From Tetrahymena thermophila SB210 (lineage: Eukaryota > Ciliophora > Oligohymenophorea > Hymenostomatida > Tetrahymenidae), in NCBI RefSeq assembly GCF_000189635.1, contig NW_002476217.1, positions 1 through 64,000 on the forward strand: DNA of 64,000 bases. Direction: 5' to 3'. Under the pieces are notes generated by a model. The model did no database searches. It saw only the letters and a program-made list of their open reading frames with translations, and was not told the origin of the DNA. Position numbers and translations under genes: made by a program. Shown in pieces: positions 12,775 to 25,433 of the stretch. How positions within the stretch are numbered: the stretch's first letter is position 1; the number at the start of each line of letters is the position of its first letter.

Positions 12775-15212
12775 TCAGATTAATTAAACCTCGTCTGAAT
12801 TTACTTCATTATCTTAATAGCTGTTAGATTTTCCTCTAATATTACTATTTTATTCACTTAGCAATCCTTATTCTGCATTTGATTACGAAAAATGGCTAAT
12901 TTCACTTAATTCTTCTTACTTGTCACAAATTATTTCTATGGTTTAGTACTTAATATTCTTATAAGAGTTTAATATTTTTTTGACTTCTTTAAGAACTTTA
13001 AATCTTTTTCTAATGTCTCTTATGTGAACTTTCACAGTAAAAACAAGATTATTTGACGTGTATGCCCAAAGGTGAATTTCACTGTATCTCTCAATATCTT
13101 AATGACCACTTAACTATTAAAGAGTTAATAAATAAATTGGCTTAATTTTAATCTTATTTTTTAATATACCTTTTATATTATTTCTTCGAGTTAAACATGG
13201 TATTTCTTAATATTATATCCTTGAAGTAATGTCGTAAACGAACCTTTGAGTAAAGGAAAGACACTGATAAAGATAAATATCGAAATAATACATGATGTAA
13301 TTGGATCAGAAATATACCATCCATAATAGTATATTAAAATAGATGATATAATAACACCAACACTTCCTAAAGCATCAGCTAAAATGTGAAGAAAAACACC
13401 TAATTGTTAAAAATTTAATTAGTTTGTTAATATTTAAACAAATTTACCAGTTAAATTTTCATTATGGCCTTCGCCATGACTGTGGCTATGTCCATGATCA
13501 TGGCCATGATCATGATTGTGATTGTGATCGTGTTCATGGTCATGATTGTGGTCGTGATCATGGTCATGACAATGATCATGTTCATGTTCATGGTCGTGGT
13601 GATGATCATGATCGTGATCGTGGTTATGCTCATGATCGTGATCATGGTCATGGTCATGATGGTGGTGATCGTGATCGTGGTCATGATGATGGTGATCGTG
13701 ATCATGGTCGTGGTTATGCTCATGATCATGGCAACCTTCTTCCTTATGAGAGTGTTGACTTGCTGATGTGTTTTTTTTAGTATTTGGGAGAGTGGAACAA
13801 GTAGTTTTTGTTTAGTTTTGTGTTTTTTTGTGAGAATGAGAATGAGGACATCCACCACCTTCATCATCATCGCCACCATGAGCGTGAGCATGCTCATGGA
13901 AGAAGCATAACCCTACTAAATTGATAATAAGACCTATTACACTAACAACCATCATCTTATCAAACAAAACCTTTTAAGGAGAATATATTCTTTCAATTGA
14001 TTCAGTAAAAATATCAAAGGCAACAACAATTAAAAATAATCCATTAATGAATCCTGATAAAGTTGAGAATCTTTCAAATCCAAAAGAGTACGTTGGGGAA
14101 GGTTTTAGTTTTGACATAAAAGAAGCATACAAACCAATTGCAAGTGCACTTGAGTCAAAAAGCATGTGAGCAGAATCAGAGATTAAACTGAGAGAGTTAG
14201 ACAAAAGGCCGTAGATTAGCTCTACAAACATAAATGAGAAGTTAAAGCTAATTTTAATAAGTTAATAAATAATTTAGATTAAGTGATAGCTTCAAAAAAA
14301 ATAGAAAATTTTAATTTTACGAGAGCATAAAAATAAGCTTTTTACTATCCTGATTTCTCCTTATATGTTATATAAAGTTGCTTAAGGATACTTTGTCGTA
14401 CATCTCTACTCCTTAGAAATTTGAGGAGTTTAAAACTACATTTCCCATAATTATATTTTAATCAGAAGATACAATCAAGTGATTAATTTTTGGGCTTTCC
14501 ATATTAATGAGTTCGCAAAGAGCTAATATGCCATAAATAATAATCAAAGATTGTGTGTTCCATTCCATATCTTTTGATTCAATAACAAGTTTGTTAATAA
14601 CCAAAAGAACCCATAAAATTGCTGATTAATATCTATTTCTCTTTTACAAATGCAATTGACCCTTTAAGCCTTCATTAGTAAAGTATGAAAAAACTATTGA
14701 AATCAGCATGAATATTAAAAGATGGCCAAAGTCTTAAAATGGATTTTCTGCTTTACTACTTTCAGACAACAATTAGAATTTGCCATAATAAATGGTCTGT
14801 TTTTAAATAATTTTAAATCTTGATCATCTTAATTTAACATTTAAAAAAGTAATTTAAATACTCTAATTATAGCAATAACTAAATGAACTAAAACACAGAG
14901 TGAGATTGTAATTCCGTCAAATGCTTTTGTATCTACTCTAGTGAGCTGTAGTAATTGAGTTCTTCCCAATTTAGTTGCTATTTCTAAAAATGCTAAAGTA
15001 ATGGCAATGAATAGTTCCTTTGTCCCGACATCTTTAACAAAAACTACAAATGCGATAATAATCTAAACTATGCTGAGGAAGCTCTATTATTTTACAAAAA
15101 TATATTTTAATGTCAAATGTATATTGTATGTATGAATCAAATTATTTTTGTTTGCTTTTATAATTTTAGAAAAATCTATTTTATTTACGCTCTTATAATT
15201 TGGAATGATCAT
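12775..15212 (-). CDS. Zinc transporter, cation diffusion facilitator (ZnT5/7 type)
   Basis: Five proposed exons; introns at 14861-14797, 14320-14248, 13447-13400 and 13169-13114. The segment FMFVELIYGLLSNSLSLISD followed by SAHMLFDSSALAIGLYAS and LSGFINGLFLI closely resembles SLC30A5/SLC30A7 and yeast Msc2. HMLFD in TM2 and HILAD in TM5 supply the paired HxxxD zinc sites. Between TM4 and TM5 lies a His/Asp loop of about 100 residues (HDHDHEHNH type, about 13745-13460), longer than in most relatives. The C-terminal cytosolic domain (about 13095 onward) is followed by a Ser/Gln/Glu tail. Family members move zinc from cytosol into secretory compartments in exchange for protons. Upstream of the CDF core an extra membrane region is present, as in ZnT5. 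The start is uncertain: ATG 15212 is the first in frame, but coding-like sequence extends to about 15320. Confidence 0.85.
13460..13745 (-). repeat. Coding His/Asp tandem repeat
   Basis: Degenerate array of 6-nt units (CATGAC/CACGAT on the minus strand) encoding alternating His and Asp/Glu/Asn. It is the metal-binding loop of the zinc transporter. All six frames stay open here because the repeat lacks TGA in several phases, so the plus-strand frames over it are artefacts. Confidence 0.9.
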
Positions 15213-15393
15213 CAAATCTGCTTCATTGTGCTTTTTATAATAGTATTCACAAATAGTAAAAATATGATCAGCTAAATCGTGTCTATTTTTAGATTTTTTA
15301 TTTTTAGGAATTTTTAAACTACCATTTCAAGATAATTAAATATGTATTTAATTTACACTAAGAAAGTATATGTTATCAAATTATAAACGAAGA

Positions 15394-15765
15394 ATGTCTG
15401 ATTAAGCAAAGTAACGATTACAGTTAACACAATTCTTAACAACTATTTAAATACAATCAGGTAATTAATTTTGGAAGGATTTAATAATAATATTTCAATC
15501 AATTACCATTTAAGAATCAAGCATTTGTGAATTGAAAGCTCTTGCTAATTGTTATTTGCAAAAATATGACATCAAAATCAAAAAAAATGTCATGAAATTT
15601 ATAGAACTTATAGTGTCAAATCCATTGTCTCTATGGAAATATAAAAATATAGCTATCTGTACGCTATTCTTTGCTAAAAGAAGAGCGATTTCTTACATTT
15701 TACTTTTATTTGTTAACTAACTAACTAACTATACTAAGCTTTTATTTTTGATATTAAATTTTTGA
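15394..15765 (+). CDS. Small orphan protein, two exons
   Basis: ATG 15394 opens MSDQAKQRLQLTQFL; a GT..AG intron of about 50 nt (about 15461-15508) joins to ESSICELKALANCYLQKYDI and runs to TGA 15763-15765, giving about 107 residues. The protein is Lys-rich with a hydrophobic C-terminal third (YILLLFVN). I recognise no family. It starts less than 200 bp from the divergent zinc-transporter start, and its 3' end lies 155 bp from the convergent stop of the ankyrin gene. That the frame is open only after precise intron removal supports a gene, but the case is moderate. Confidence 0.5.
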
Positions 15766-15919
15766 TTAATTTATATTATTTAATAATAAAATAAGATTTT
15801 TATGATAGAAACAGATTTCTTTTCTTTATTAAAACTACATGAAATATAATACCATAATTTACAAGCATCTTCTTGATAATATATATGAAAACTCTTACAT
15901 AAAATCTTCTGATTTTATT

Positions 15920-18702
15920 TCAAATCAAAGTAACTCTATAACGATACAATTTTATAAAGTACGTGTTTATTTAAGCAAGCATTGCTGAAATAAGTATTTA
16001 ATATTGTAGTAGAATAATTTTATTTAAATATTTTTATTAATTTACAAATTTAGTTTAAAATTATTTTTGCAATCTTTTTCATACCAAAATCGAAGAAAAA
16101 GCTACAAGTTCTTACTACCAAACCAAATTTCTTTATTTGAATGGAGTCATCTTCATTAAAGAATATATCTTTGTTTTTGTTAAAATGAGATTCTTTAGAT
16201 AAATTATATTTATAAATAAATAAAAATTTACTTTTCTCGCTTTAAATAATGCATTAGAAATTTAAGGATTATGTTTAACAAATTAATCATAACTTATATA
16301 TTTGTTTGACCAAGGATAGGCTTTATTATACAGCAAAATCTATTTTTTTAATTAATTTTAACGAATTTAATATGACAATAAAACGCTTACTTTGACTATA
16401 TCGATATGATCTGCCTGGCAAGCATAATACAAAGGTGTTTTGCCAAGCTATAGGTTTAAAAAGGATATAAAACATAAGAAAATGAATTTAAAAATTACAA
16501 TATCTGTGGCATTTACATCAGCTCCTTTTTAAATTAGAAATTAAGCTAATTTCAAATGACCTCTTTTGCTTGCCCAATGCAGAGCCGTTAAATAAAACTT
16601 TATCAAATATAAAAATAATTTTTTAAAAAGCCTTAAAGAATGAGAAATTACATAGTCAAAATCATAGACAAGATATTTATTCTTCGTAATCAAAAAATCA
16701 CACAGTAAAAGATTGTTATGCTTTGCAGCAGTAATGAACTCATACGAATACTGTTTTTCAAACGGTTTTGTGCTGAAAACATTATTTAGAAGAATCTATT
16801 TTATTCAAAAAATTTAATTTTAAATTTATTAACTACGCTTTTACAAATAAAAATTACTTCTTTTGGTGTTAAATTTAAGTTCTTAATTTGATTTAAAATT
16901 TTTATTAGATTTGCTCTATGCTACTTCTTTGTTAAGTTCCTTCTTTCTTTTTATGAACGAAACAATTAGAAATGAAGCATTTTGTCTTTGCTTATTATAT
17001 ATTGAGTTGTTTCTCTCTGAACCTATTAAGTAAATTTCATGTAAGAATCATCAAGAATATTTAGAAGAAATTATTTTTATTCATTTTTATTTGTTTAGTT
17101 AGACTTAGGACTTTATTCATCATTAGAGCATATTGATTTCTCAATAGATTCATGATTTTAATTAGAACTAATTTATTCATAAATTTAATTTAAAAACAGC
17201 AAATTGTCACCTTAAATACAATCTAAAGGTGATTCCTCAATAAGTCTGATTATATTACTGATTTTTTCTCTATTTTAAATTGTATTCAAGATAAGCTCCT
17301 ATTTCTCATCTTCAATTTTAGTGTGATCTAATATCTAAGTAAACTCTTCTTCAATTAATTTCTTACTTTTTACATTAAATAATGAATTTAGTAGAGAGGT
17401 TGGCTTTTATATTTAAAAGGCTGTATTGGCTAAGCTGCTTTCTTAGGATTGCTTGCAAATAGGAATTGTAATATTAGAAACATGGTTCTATTGTTTACTA
17501 GAATTCTGCTAATTCATAATTACACATAGAGAGCTTTGTTTTTTGTATTTCTAACGTATTTCGTCAAGCTTTACAAATTTATTATTAAAAGAAGGAATGC
17601 AATTGGCAGAATTGCTTAAATCTGTGGATTCTTTTATAGTAAATTTATTTTCGTTTCTATTAAACTCAGCCTTCATGGGAGTGGAAAATTTTCTTATTGC
17701 AAAATCTTACTAATCTGGCACATTTTGGTTACACTATAAATAACTGTTTAAGCTTTCTTCATACTTTCTATGGGAAATTAGCTACTTTAAAGTTTGCACT
17801 GGAAATTAGATTACTCTATTATTTTTATATTTGCAAATTAGTTAGGGACTTTTTCCATAGTTATTACCATTAAAATTAATTTAGGTTGATGATTAACTAA
17901 AACTCCTGTGAGAAGAAGAAGAAGTTGTAATATTTTTATTTGTTCTACTTAAAGGCTTACTTATATTTTCTTTGAATTTAAATTTATTTGTACTGCCATA
18001 ATCAATTTTTTCAAATTCTAATGTTTTCTTAGTATTTGAATTAATTTATAATAAATTATATTCATCATATTAAGGTGAGTTTTATTCTTCTTTTTGACCC
18101 CCAAACATCTTCAGAATTTTAGTTAAAGATCTTTGTTGATTTCCTTCAATTGGAGGTTTACGATCACTGTTTTTTTTATTTTCATAAAATTCTAAGCCTG
18201 TTGTTTTGCTTTTATTAATAAACTAGGATTATAATAAGTTTTTTTTGGTTCTACTTGAATTTACTTGGCTCTCACTTAGCTGAGCACTTTTTTATTTTGA
18301 AAAGGAATCTCTGTAAGTTACATAATAGAGCTTATTACTTATTTTTTCATGATTTTTTAATTAACCATTAGTTTAAAATAGCTTGATCTTTAAGTTCTCT
18401 GAAATTTGTGTTTACAAAATAGGAGAAGATTGCAATTTAAAATCATTACTTTGCGAAGAACTAAAGTTTAACCTATCCTACAACTTATTAGGCTTCAAAA
18501 TGAATTTATCTTATTTATTTATTAAAATTTATTCATTAGAAGTGTTTAAAGCTTCAGTCTCTTATATTGTACGATCTTAGTTTCTTTGACTATTAAACAA
18601 TCTTAAATTTTTACTATCTTAAAAGTAATAATTTTAAATTTATTTATTAGGTTTATTAATATCTATCTATTCGAAATAGGCTTATTATATACATTATTTC
18701 AT
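15920..18702 (-). CDS. Ankyrin-repeat protein with long low-complexity N-terminus
   Basis: The start is taken as ATG 18702 (MKQCIQQAYFEQIDI), although an intron acceptor just upstream leaves room for an earlier exon. About the first 500 residues are Ser/Asn/Gln/Lys-rich without a domain I recognise. Ankyrin repeats follow at about 16770-16390: FITAAKHNNLLLCDFLI, LTALHWASKRGHLKLAQFLI with QKGADVNA, and LGKTPLYYACQADHIDIVK. Introns separate the repeats; the last ones lie near 16392-16342, 16230-16190 and 16058-15995. The proposed stop is TGA 15922-15920. Ankyrin repeats mediate protein binding, so the protein is probably an adaptor or scaffold. Partners and cellular site cannot be told from the sequence. 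Confidence 0.72.
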
Positions 18703-20488
18703 TGAAATTCTTGGGCTTTATACAAGATTAGATTCAGTTTAAGCTAAATCTATTTTTTATTTATCTTGCTAAAAAAAAACAGAATTATAAGTTTTACTAT
18801 TTTTTTGCATTTTGAGATTTTTTTTGTTTATTTTCTACTTCAAATAACTTTAATTTTGATGTATTACTTCTGGTAGAGATTAAAAAAATAACAAATAATT
18901 AATTATTACTTTCTTTCATCAATTCTTTTTTTATTTGCTAAAAATAGAGTGTTAGAATCAAAATATAAAATTTAAATAAATTAGTGTATTAACTTAATAG
19001 TTAATATTTGTATAAATAACTTTTTTTTAAATTCAATTAATCTTTAATTCATTTTACTAAATAAAATATCGTGTAACATATTGTAAACAGCTTTTAAGTT
19101 GAGGTACAAGCATTTTTTTATGAAAGCATTTATATAATTGAATTTCGTTTGTAAATTTAAGTTCCTCTAAATTTAATATAAAATGAGGTGAATTATTTAA
19201 AATTAACAATTTTTAATCTATTTTCTTTAAAAAATTATTATTGAAAAGTTTTTAAATTTCTTAGAAATTAAACTTTTTTACAATAATTAGTTTTATTTAT
19301 TATTTTTTATATGAATTAAATATCTTACTGAAAAATAATAAATTAGATTTTTAAATTGAGAGTTATTTATAATTTATTATCCATTTTTTAAAAAGAAAAA
19401 ATTATTATTTTTGCAGATAGTTATTTTAAATTATTGAAATTTTATATTTCTCAATTATATTTTAAACTATTTTTTTGAATGATATTTCTTTCTTTTTAAA
19501 AATATTTTTAAATTATAAAAAATTTATTTTTAATAAATTTGTAAAAAAAAAATATTTAATATCAAATATTAACTATACTTTGGTCATAAGCATCTATCCG
19601 AGTTTAAAAATAGTAAAAACAATTTAAAGTAATTTTATGTTTTATTGATATAAGCTCAATGATGAAAAAAACAAAATTTTTTTAGGAAAAAAAAAGAAAA
19701 AACTTGAAATAATTAGATAAATTAAAATTATATTATTATAAGATAAAAACAATTAAATAAATATAAAAAACTAATTAAAATTATAAATAATGAAGAAATA
19801 AAATTTTTAAAAAGTAGAAAATAAAATAAATATAATGATAAACACAATTCAAAAGTTAACTGAGATAAAAATTATTAAATAACTAGATAAATTAAAATCA
19901 TATTAATAATAATTAAAAATACTCAATCATATTTATAGAATCTGACATAAATTAAATTAATTTAAATCTAAATATGAATTTAACACTTTATTACTATAAT
20001 TAAGACTAAAATGTATTTTTTTTCAAAAGATTAAATTCAGACATATATTCAATAAAGCTTTTAAATAAGTGAGAGCTAAATAATATTGTAAAAACGTTTA
20101 TATTAAACAGGAAAGAGTAGAAAATAAATTAAAATTTTAATTAAAACAAATAAAAGTAAAAGATTTAAAATTATTTTAGACAGTGACATTAACTAAATAT
20201 CGAAATAAAAATTTAAGATTTTAATAGAAATAATAATTTTCAATAGCTAGATAAGTTAAAATAAAATCATATTACAAATGAATACAAATAATCGATCATA
20301 AGTATAGAAACTGGCCTAAATTAAAATAATTTTTAAGCATTTAATAATTTAATATTTTATTCTTATTGTTAAAGGTAATAAGTATTTTTTTTTCAACAAA
20401 ATAAGTTTTAACTATATTTTCAGGAAAGCTTTTAAAAGAAGAGAGATAGATGATGGAGGGGATTTGTTTGATAATATCTATTATAAAA
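18703..20488. other. AT-rich intergenic region with a decayed tandem duplication
   Basis: No gene was seen. The right half (about 19700-20460) contains two, perhaps three, diverged copies of a block listed separately as a repeat. The left part is very AT-rich and serves as the upstream region of the ankyrin gene. Confidence 0.5.
19700..20460. repeat. Diverged tandem duplication, unit about 360 bp
   Basis: A block starting near 19870 (AACTAGATAAATTAAAA) and ending near 20085 (AAAGCTTTTAAATAAG, GAGAGCTAAAT) recurs starting near 20243 (AGCTAGATAAGTTAAAA) and ending near 20455 (AAAGCTTTTAAAAGAAG, AGAGATAGATG). Shared anchors occur in the same order, among them CAATCATA/CGATCATA, TATAGAATCTGACATAAATT against TATAGAAACTGGCCTAAATT, and a T-run followed by CAAAA. 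A weaker third start occurs at about 19706. The last copy abuts the stop of the coiled-coil gene. Not coding. Confidence 0.55.
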
Positions 20489-20971
20489 TCAGTTAGATTC
20501 TTTATTGCCTATATGATATTCCAAATCTTTAATTCTGCCTTCCAATTCTCCAATAAGCTCATCTAGTGCAGCCTTATCTGTCTTAATTAAGCTTAATTGT
20601 GATTATATACGATTATTTTCTGATTTTTAATTATTAAAGTGCCTATTCATTTCATCTTCTAATCTTATCAATTCATTCATTAATGTTTTTTTTACATCTT
20701 ATGCTTTCATATTTAATACTGAGCTCAAGGAGTCTTTTTCACTATTTAATATTGCTAACTCCTTCTTATGTAATTATAATTCATTGTTTACTGAAAATGC
20801 CATTTCTTCTAATGATTATATCTTTCCTTTAAGACTAGCAGGATTAGAGTTTGTGCTAAATGAGTTTAAACCTTAACTAGTGTAATTTATATCATTGCCA
20901 AAACCCTTAGATTCAGGTCTTTGAGTTCTGAAAGCAGAACCATTTTACTAAGAATATCCTGTGTTATTCAT
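20489..20971 (-). CDS. Short coiled-coil protein
   Basis: Single exon of 160 residues, ATG 20971 to TGA 20489. The first 45 residues are Ser/Asn/Gly-rich and flexible (MNNTGYSQQNGSAFRTQRP). The rest is a continuous heptad-like helix, for example SLEEMAFSVNNELQLHKKEL and LIRLEDEMNRHFNNQKSEN, ending in LDELIGELEGRIKDLEYHIG. This layout (disordered head, one long coiled coil) is typical of small cytoskeletal or basal-body proteins in ciliates, but I cannot name it. Confidence 0.75.
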
Positions 20972-21588
20972 TTTATTTATTATTTATTTATTTTTGTGTA
21001 TGCTTGACTATCTAATTAACAAATTTATTATCTCAAAACTTAATTATTATAAAAAATACCTTAAAATGTTGCTTTATTTCCTTGTTTTATTTAATTTCTT
21101 AAGTTTTATTTTCTTTGCAAATTATAAATAAGTAGATTTGAACGGCCACTAAACAAAGGCTAATATAAATATAAAATCTAAGATATTTGGTATCAAAAAA
21201 TTTCACATCAATTAAGTCAATAGAGCTAAGTGCTGGCATCTCAAGAAAAAGCAAAAAAAATTAAACCAATATAAATTTATTATAAAATAACAGGTTATTT
21301 ATTTAATTTCATATAAAACATTTTTTAATTTAATTTAAATGTACAATTCACTCAAAACAAACTGGCCTTGCAAAATTTAATAGGAATTTATGAATCTTTT
21401 AATTTATTGATTTTCTAAAAAAAAAAAACCAAATTTAGTTGGATTGCTATAAAATAAATAAATCACACTAAATTTAACACAATAAATACTTGAACGAACA
21501 TATAATTTATTTTTAAATTGTATATACTTATGATGCTATTTAGACTCATGCATGTAAATAATATAAATGATTTATGCTTAAAGAGAGT
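20972..21588. other. Intergenic region
   Basis: AT-rich spacer between two minus-strand genes, containing the promoter of the coiled-coil gene and the 3' end of the small membrane-protein gene. No coding signal was found. Confidence 0.5.
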
Positions 21589-22173
21589 TCAAATATCTGC
21601 TTGCTTTCCAGAATCGAAATCATCCTTAATTTATGTCTATATTTAAATACTTTCTACACTTTTACCCTCTAAACGCAATTTTGCTGCCATTTATTGTATT
21701 TCTTTATCAGTAATTTCTTTTTTCTTATGAATATGAGTTTTATTTTCATTTATTAAACCTAAAATCTCTTTTGCTTGCTATTAACATATATGAATATTAA
21801 ATTAATACAGTTTATAATCTCAATATGAAAAAATATTTTAAAGATAAAATATCTAACCTTTTCATCGATTTTAGCTGCATACTATGTAATATTATGTAAT
21901 TCCCAACCTATTTTTTAAAATAAGATAATTAACCACTTTTCTAATAAATATAAAATGAAACCTATATATCCGAATGCTATTGCTATACCACCATAAAAAA
22001 TGGTATTTCCTACTAAACCGTATTAAAACATTTCAATAATTTCTGATTATAATTCCAATTTTTTTGCTATACTTAATTTCTAATTAAATAATAAATATCT
22101 AATAATAAAATAACCTTTTTTCTAGAAATTAATTTTTTGTTAATTTAACATGCATTTGTTATTTGCTGGTCAT
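21589..22173 (-). CDS. Small single-pass membrane protein
   Basis: Three exons, with introns at 22114-22072 (43 nt) and 21857-21778. ATG 22173 gives MTSKQQMHVKLTKN. One hydrophobic segment, TIFYGGIAIAFGYIGFILYL, is flanked by charged residues and followed by an amphipathic region and a Lys/Glu-rich soluble tail (HIHKKKEITDKEIQQMAAKL). The total is about 153 residues. I recognise no family. The size, single transmembrane helix and charged tail are compatible with a mitochondrial or ER membrane subunit, but that is only inference. Confidence 0.65.
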
Positions 22174-22515
22174 TTATTTATATTCGAAAAACAAAATTTA
22201 TTTCATAGATAAATAAATGAATTTGTTAGATCAAAATACAATTTAATCTTTTCTTTAGTAGAACTTTCTAATAAAATATTTGAAATATACTTTTATCAAA
22301 AAAAATAAAGAATTGCATAATTTTTCAGAAGCATTAATAAATGTTATTAATTTTATAATTTATTGTGAATTATTATTCTATTTTTATTTTACAGGAATAT
22401 TTACAAATAAACTATTTTTAAATTAATTAATTAGAAAACTCTTTTTAACATATTTTTAATTCATATAAGTAGTTTAATATAAATAAATACAATATTATTA
22501 TTTTATTTTATTTTT
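22174..22515. other. Intergenic spacer
   Basis: Short AT-rich spacer holding the promoter of the small membrane-protein gene and the 3' end of the RCC1-repeat gene. Nothing else was seen. Confidence 0.5.
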
Positions 22516-24973
22516 TCAGTTTTGAGAAGGATTGTTATTTAAACTTTAAGGTCTTAACTCAAAGAATTTCATTTTTTCTACAATACTTTTAAACTTTTTA
22601 GAAAAAAGCACAAACCAGTATCCTAATTTTTGTTAAGTTGGATCTTTTTATACATCTGACTCTTTATAAAGAGTCATATCACCAACGGAAGTAGTTTTAA
22701 ATAGATTGCTAAAAGCTGTGTTACTATCCTTGACATTATTATATTATTGGTTCAATTCATTTTAATTTTGATTTGAAACAGATCTATTTGGATGGCAAAT
22801 CATCATTAAAGTTATATTTTTAGCAAGGTTTTCTTTTTTATTGATTTAATTATTATTTTCATCTATAAGCAAATCATCATTTTACCATTTTGTAAATACG
22901 ATGCCACCATTTTCAAATTATTTTATTTCTTCAAGATACTCATCTAAGCGCTTCTTAAAAGGCTTAGAAGGGTCAATTAAAGTAAATCTTACAAATCTAT
23001 GGCATAAATCTACTTCCACGTAAACTACTTAAAGGATCTTTTCAAATATAATTTTTTATTCATCAGGTAAAAATTTACTCTGATTGTCTTTCATCATGCT
23101 TAAATCAGGAGAAACATCTCTACTTTTATTAAGTGGTCTAGTGTCAAGAGACCTTAAAGGAGAAGGGGGTCTATAGTTTTATTTGACAGGAAAATTTTGA
23201 TCTAGAACAGCCCAAGAATGATCACCTCCTGCACTAATAGTAGCTGTATTTTTACCTCCTAAGCTTACAACGTGAGTAAAAATTGTTCTACTTTCTTCAT
23301 CACCTAATCCTCTATTATAAATTTAATTTTAATTTTAAATTGCATTATTTTTTTAGTAATTGGTTACAATTAGCCTCTTGCACCATGGCCACAAGCAAAT
23401 ATATCATTTTAATCAGATAATGCTAATGAATGGTTCCATCCAGCAGCTATTTTAATTATCTTTTTCTTTGTCAAAGTCCAAACCAACTAAAATTCACACT
23501 AATTTTCAGAGTTTCTCAAACCTAATTGACCCTATCTACCATATCCTGAAGAATAAATATAACCATTATTAGTAAGCAATAGTGTGTGATGACCACCACA
23601 TTTGATATCTATGATTTAAGGATCTATTCATTAAATAGCAATTAAATATTTATTTAACATAATTATCTCATTATTTATTTACTTTATATAGAGTTTTCAA
23701 AGAGAATATTTTCATAAAGAATGTTGTATTAGTTGAAGTTAACCTTTACTCTAATAGGAGTGTACTCATGCTTAAACTAAATTTTATGAATATATTTGAG
23801 CTAATAAATAAGGAAAGTTAAATAAATAAATATACCTTTGATGTTCCCAGCTCTCCAAACTCACCTGCACCCCACCCAAATAATTCATTTTCAGAAGTAA
23901 GAGCCATTGTGTGAAATTAACCACAGGAGACTTTTACTATCTTTTTGCCTTCAAAAAATTTTAATTTTTCAGGATTTTCTATATCTTTTACATGTCCTAA
24001 ACCAAGCTGTCCTTTATTATAATCTTATCCACCGCCTATTTATTTATAATGTTAAAATGCTTAAAAGATATATTAGCTTGATAAATGGAGTACCTCCCCA
24101 AGTGTAGATATCTCCATTTTGTGTGATAGCTGCTGAATGATAGTCACCACAATCAACTTGAATTACACCTTTTTTGTTTAATTGTTAAATAGGAGCAGGT
24201 TTACCAGATCTTTAACCTACTTTTTTATGGAGAGTTCCACCCCAAGAATACACTTAGTCAGTATCTGTAATTAAAAACAAAAAGATTAAATACAATTTAA
24301 AAAGTTATAAAATATTTTTTGTTTGTATTTTTTCAGTACCTGTGAGTGCTAGAGTGTGATAATCACCGCAAGCAACTTGTAATACTTTGATTCCTTTGAA
24401 TATAGGAATCATTTAAAATTTATTTATATTTGCCATAGTCAATTCTTCAAGTCCAAGCTTTCCTTTTAAATATTAAAATATTGGTTTTCGATATTTTGTA
24501 ATAAATTAAAAGTAAAAAGAATAATTCAAATCAAAATTACCATGAAGAGCAGAACCACAAACATAGAGTTCTCCATTAGCTGAAATGCATGCTGAGTGAT
24601 TTTAAGAAGTACTTATTTATTTTATGTAAATTCTATCTAAGTTTTTTGGATTTTCAGGTTTATTATAAAAAGGTTGCTTTTAATTGCCAAATGAAAGCTC
24701 TCCTGATTCATTTTTACCCCAAGCAAAAATGTAGCATTTAATAGAGTTGCCTTAGCCTTCATTTTAAACATTTACATTGCTTGATTTCATGCTAGATATA
24801 TTATTTGGTGATAAATTTCTTTCATCTTTTAAATGCGATTATTTTAATTTATCATCTCCTTAACTTTAAAATAACTAATCTTCATGATCATAACTTCCTA
24901 GTAAAAGTTCGTCTTTACTCAAATCACTATCCTAATGATTAAAGCTCATTTTTTGCTTTTAATTTTGACTCAT
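22516..24973 (-). CDS. RCC1-repeat (beta-propeller) protein
   Basis: ATG 24973 begins a Ser/Asp/Gln-rich leader of about 85 residues (MSQNQKQKMSFNHQD). Tandem RCC1 blades then run from about 24735 to 23220. Typical motifs include IFAWGKNESGELSFGN, ELYVCGSALHG, SVYSWGG-type turns on both sides of introns, and IFACGHGARGQL. Several introns interrupt the blades. After the propeller comes an extension of about 220 residues rich in charged residues (VEVDLCHRFVRFTLIDPSKP, FENGGIVFTKWQNDD) ending at TGA 22518-22516. RCC1 repeats can act as Ran exchange factors or more generally as interaction propellers; with its extra tail this one is unlikely to be the Ran GEF itself. The number of blades was not counted exactly. 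Confidence 0.82.
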
Positions 24974-25433
24974 GGTCTTTCTTATACTTAGACTTTAAAG
25001 TAAGTGTGATATATAATTAATATTGATGAAATTGTTGATTTGATTTTTAATAATTTAATATAATTTTTGAATTATGATCTTTTGATTTTAAAATCAACTG
25101 AATCAGATTAAAAAATTCCATAGAAATTAATATTAAAATAGAAGATAGATTAAATTAAAACACAGAATATTTTAAAGAGCATTATTATTATTTTTTAAAT
25201 TGGTTTAACACTAATAAAACCTTAATGAACTTTTAAAATCAAACATAATTCTAAAATTTGTTTATTTGTAATTAAAAAAAATTATTGAATAAAAGGTAAT
25301 AATAATTTTAAACAAATATATTTTCAATTAAATAAATTAAATATTTATTAAATGGGCTTTTTCAGAAAATTTTAAGATTATTTTAAAATAAGTGAGATTT
25401 ATATTTGAAAATTTTAAAGACTAGAAAGAAAAA
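24974..25433. other. Intergenic region
   Basis: AT-rich spacer containing the RCC1 gene promoter and the 3' end of the TBC-domain gene. No coding signal or repeat was noted. Confidence 0.5.

Noticed and set aside
13424-13897. His-rich and Met/Ile-rich frames on both strands
   Set aside because: Artefacts of the 6-nt His/Asp repeat; only the frame continuous with the zinc-transporter exons is real.
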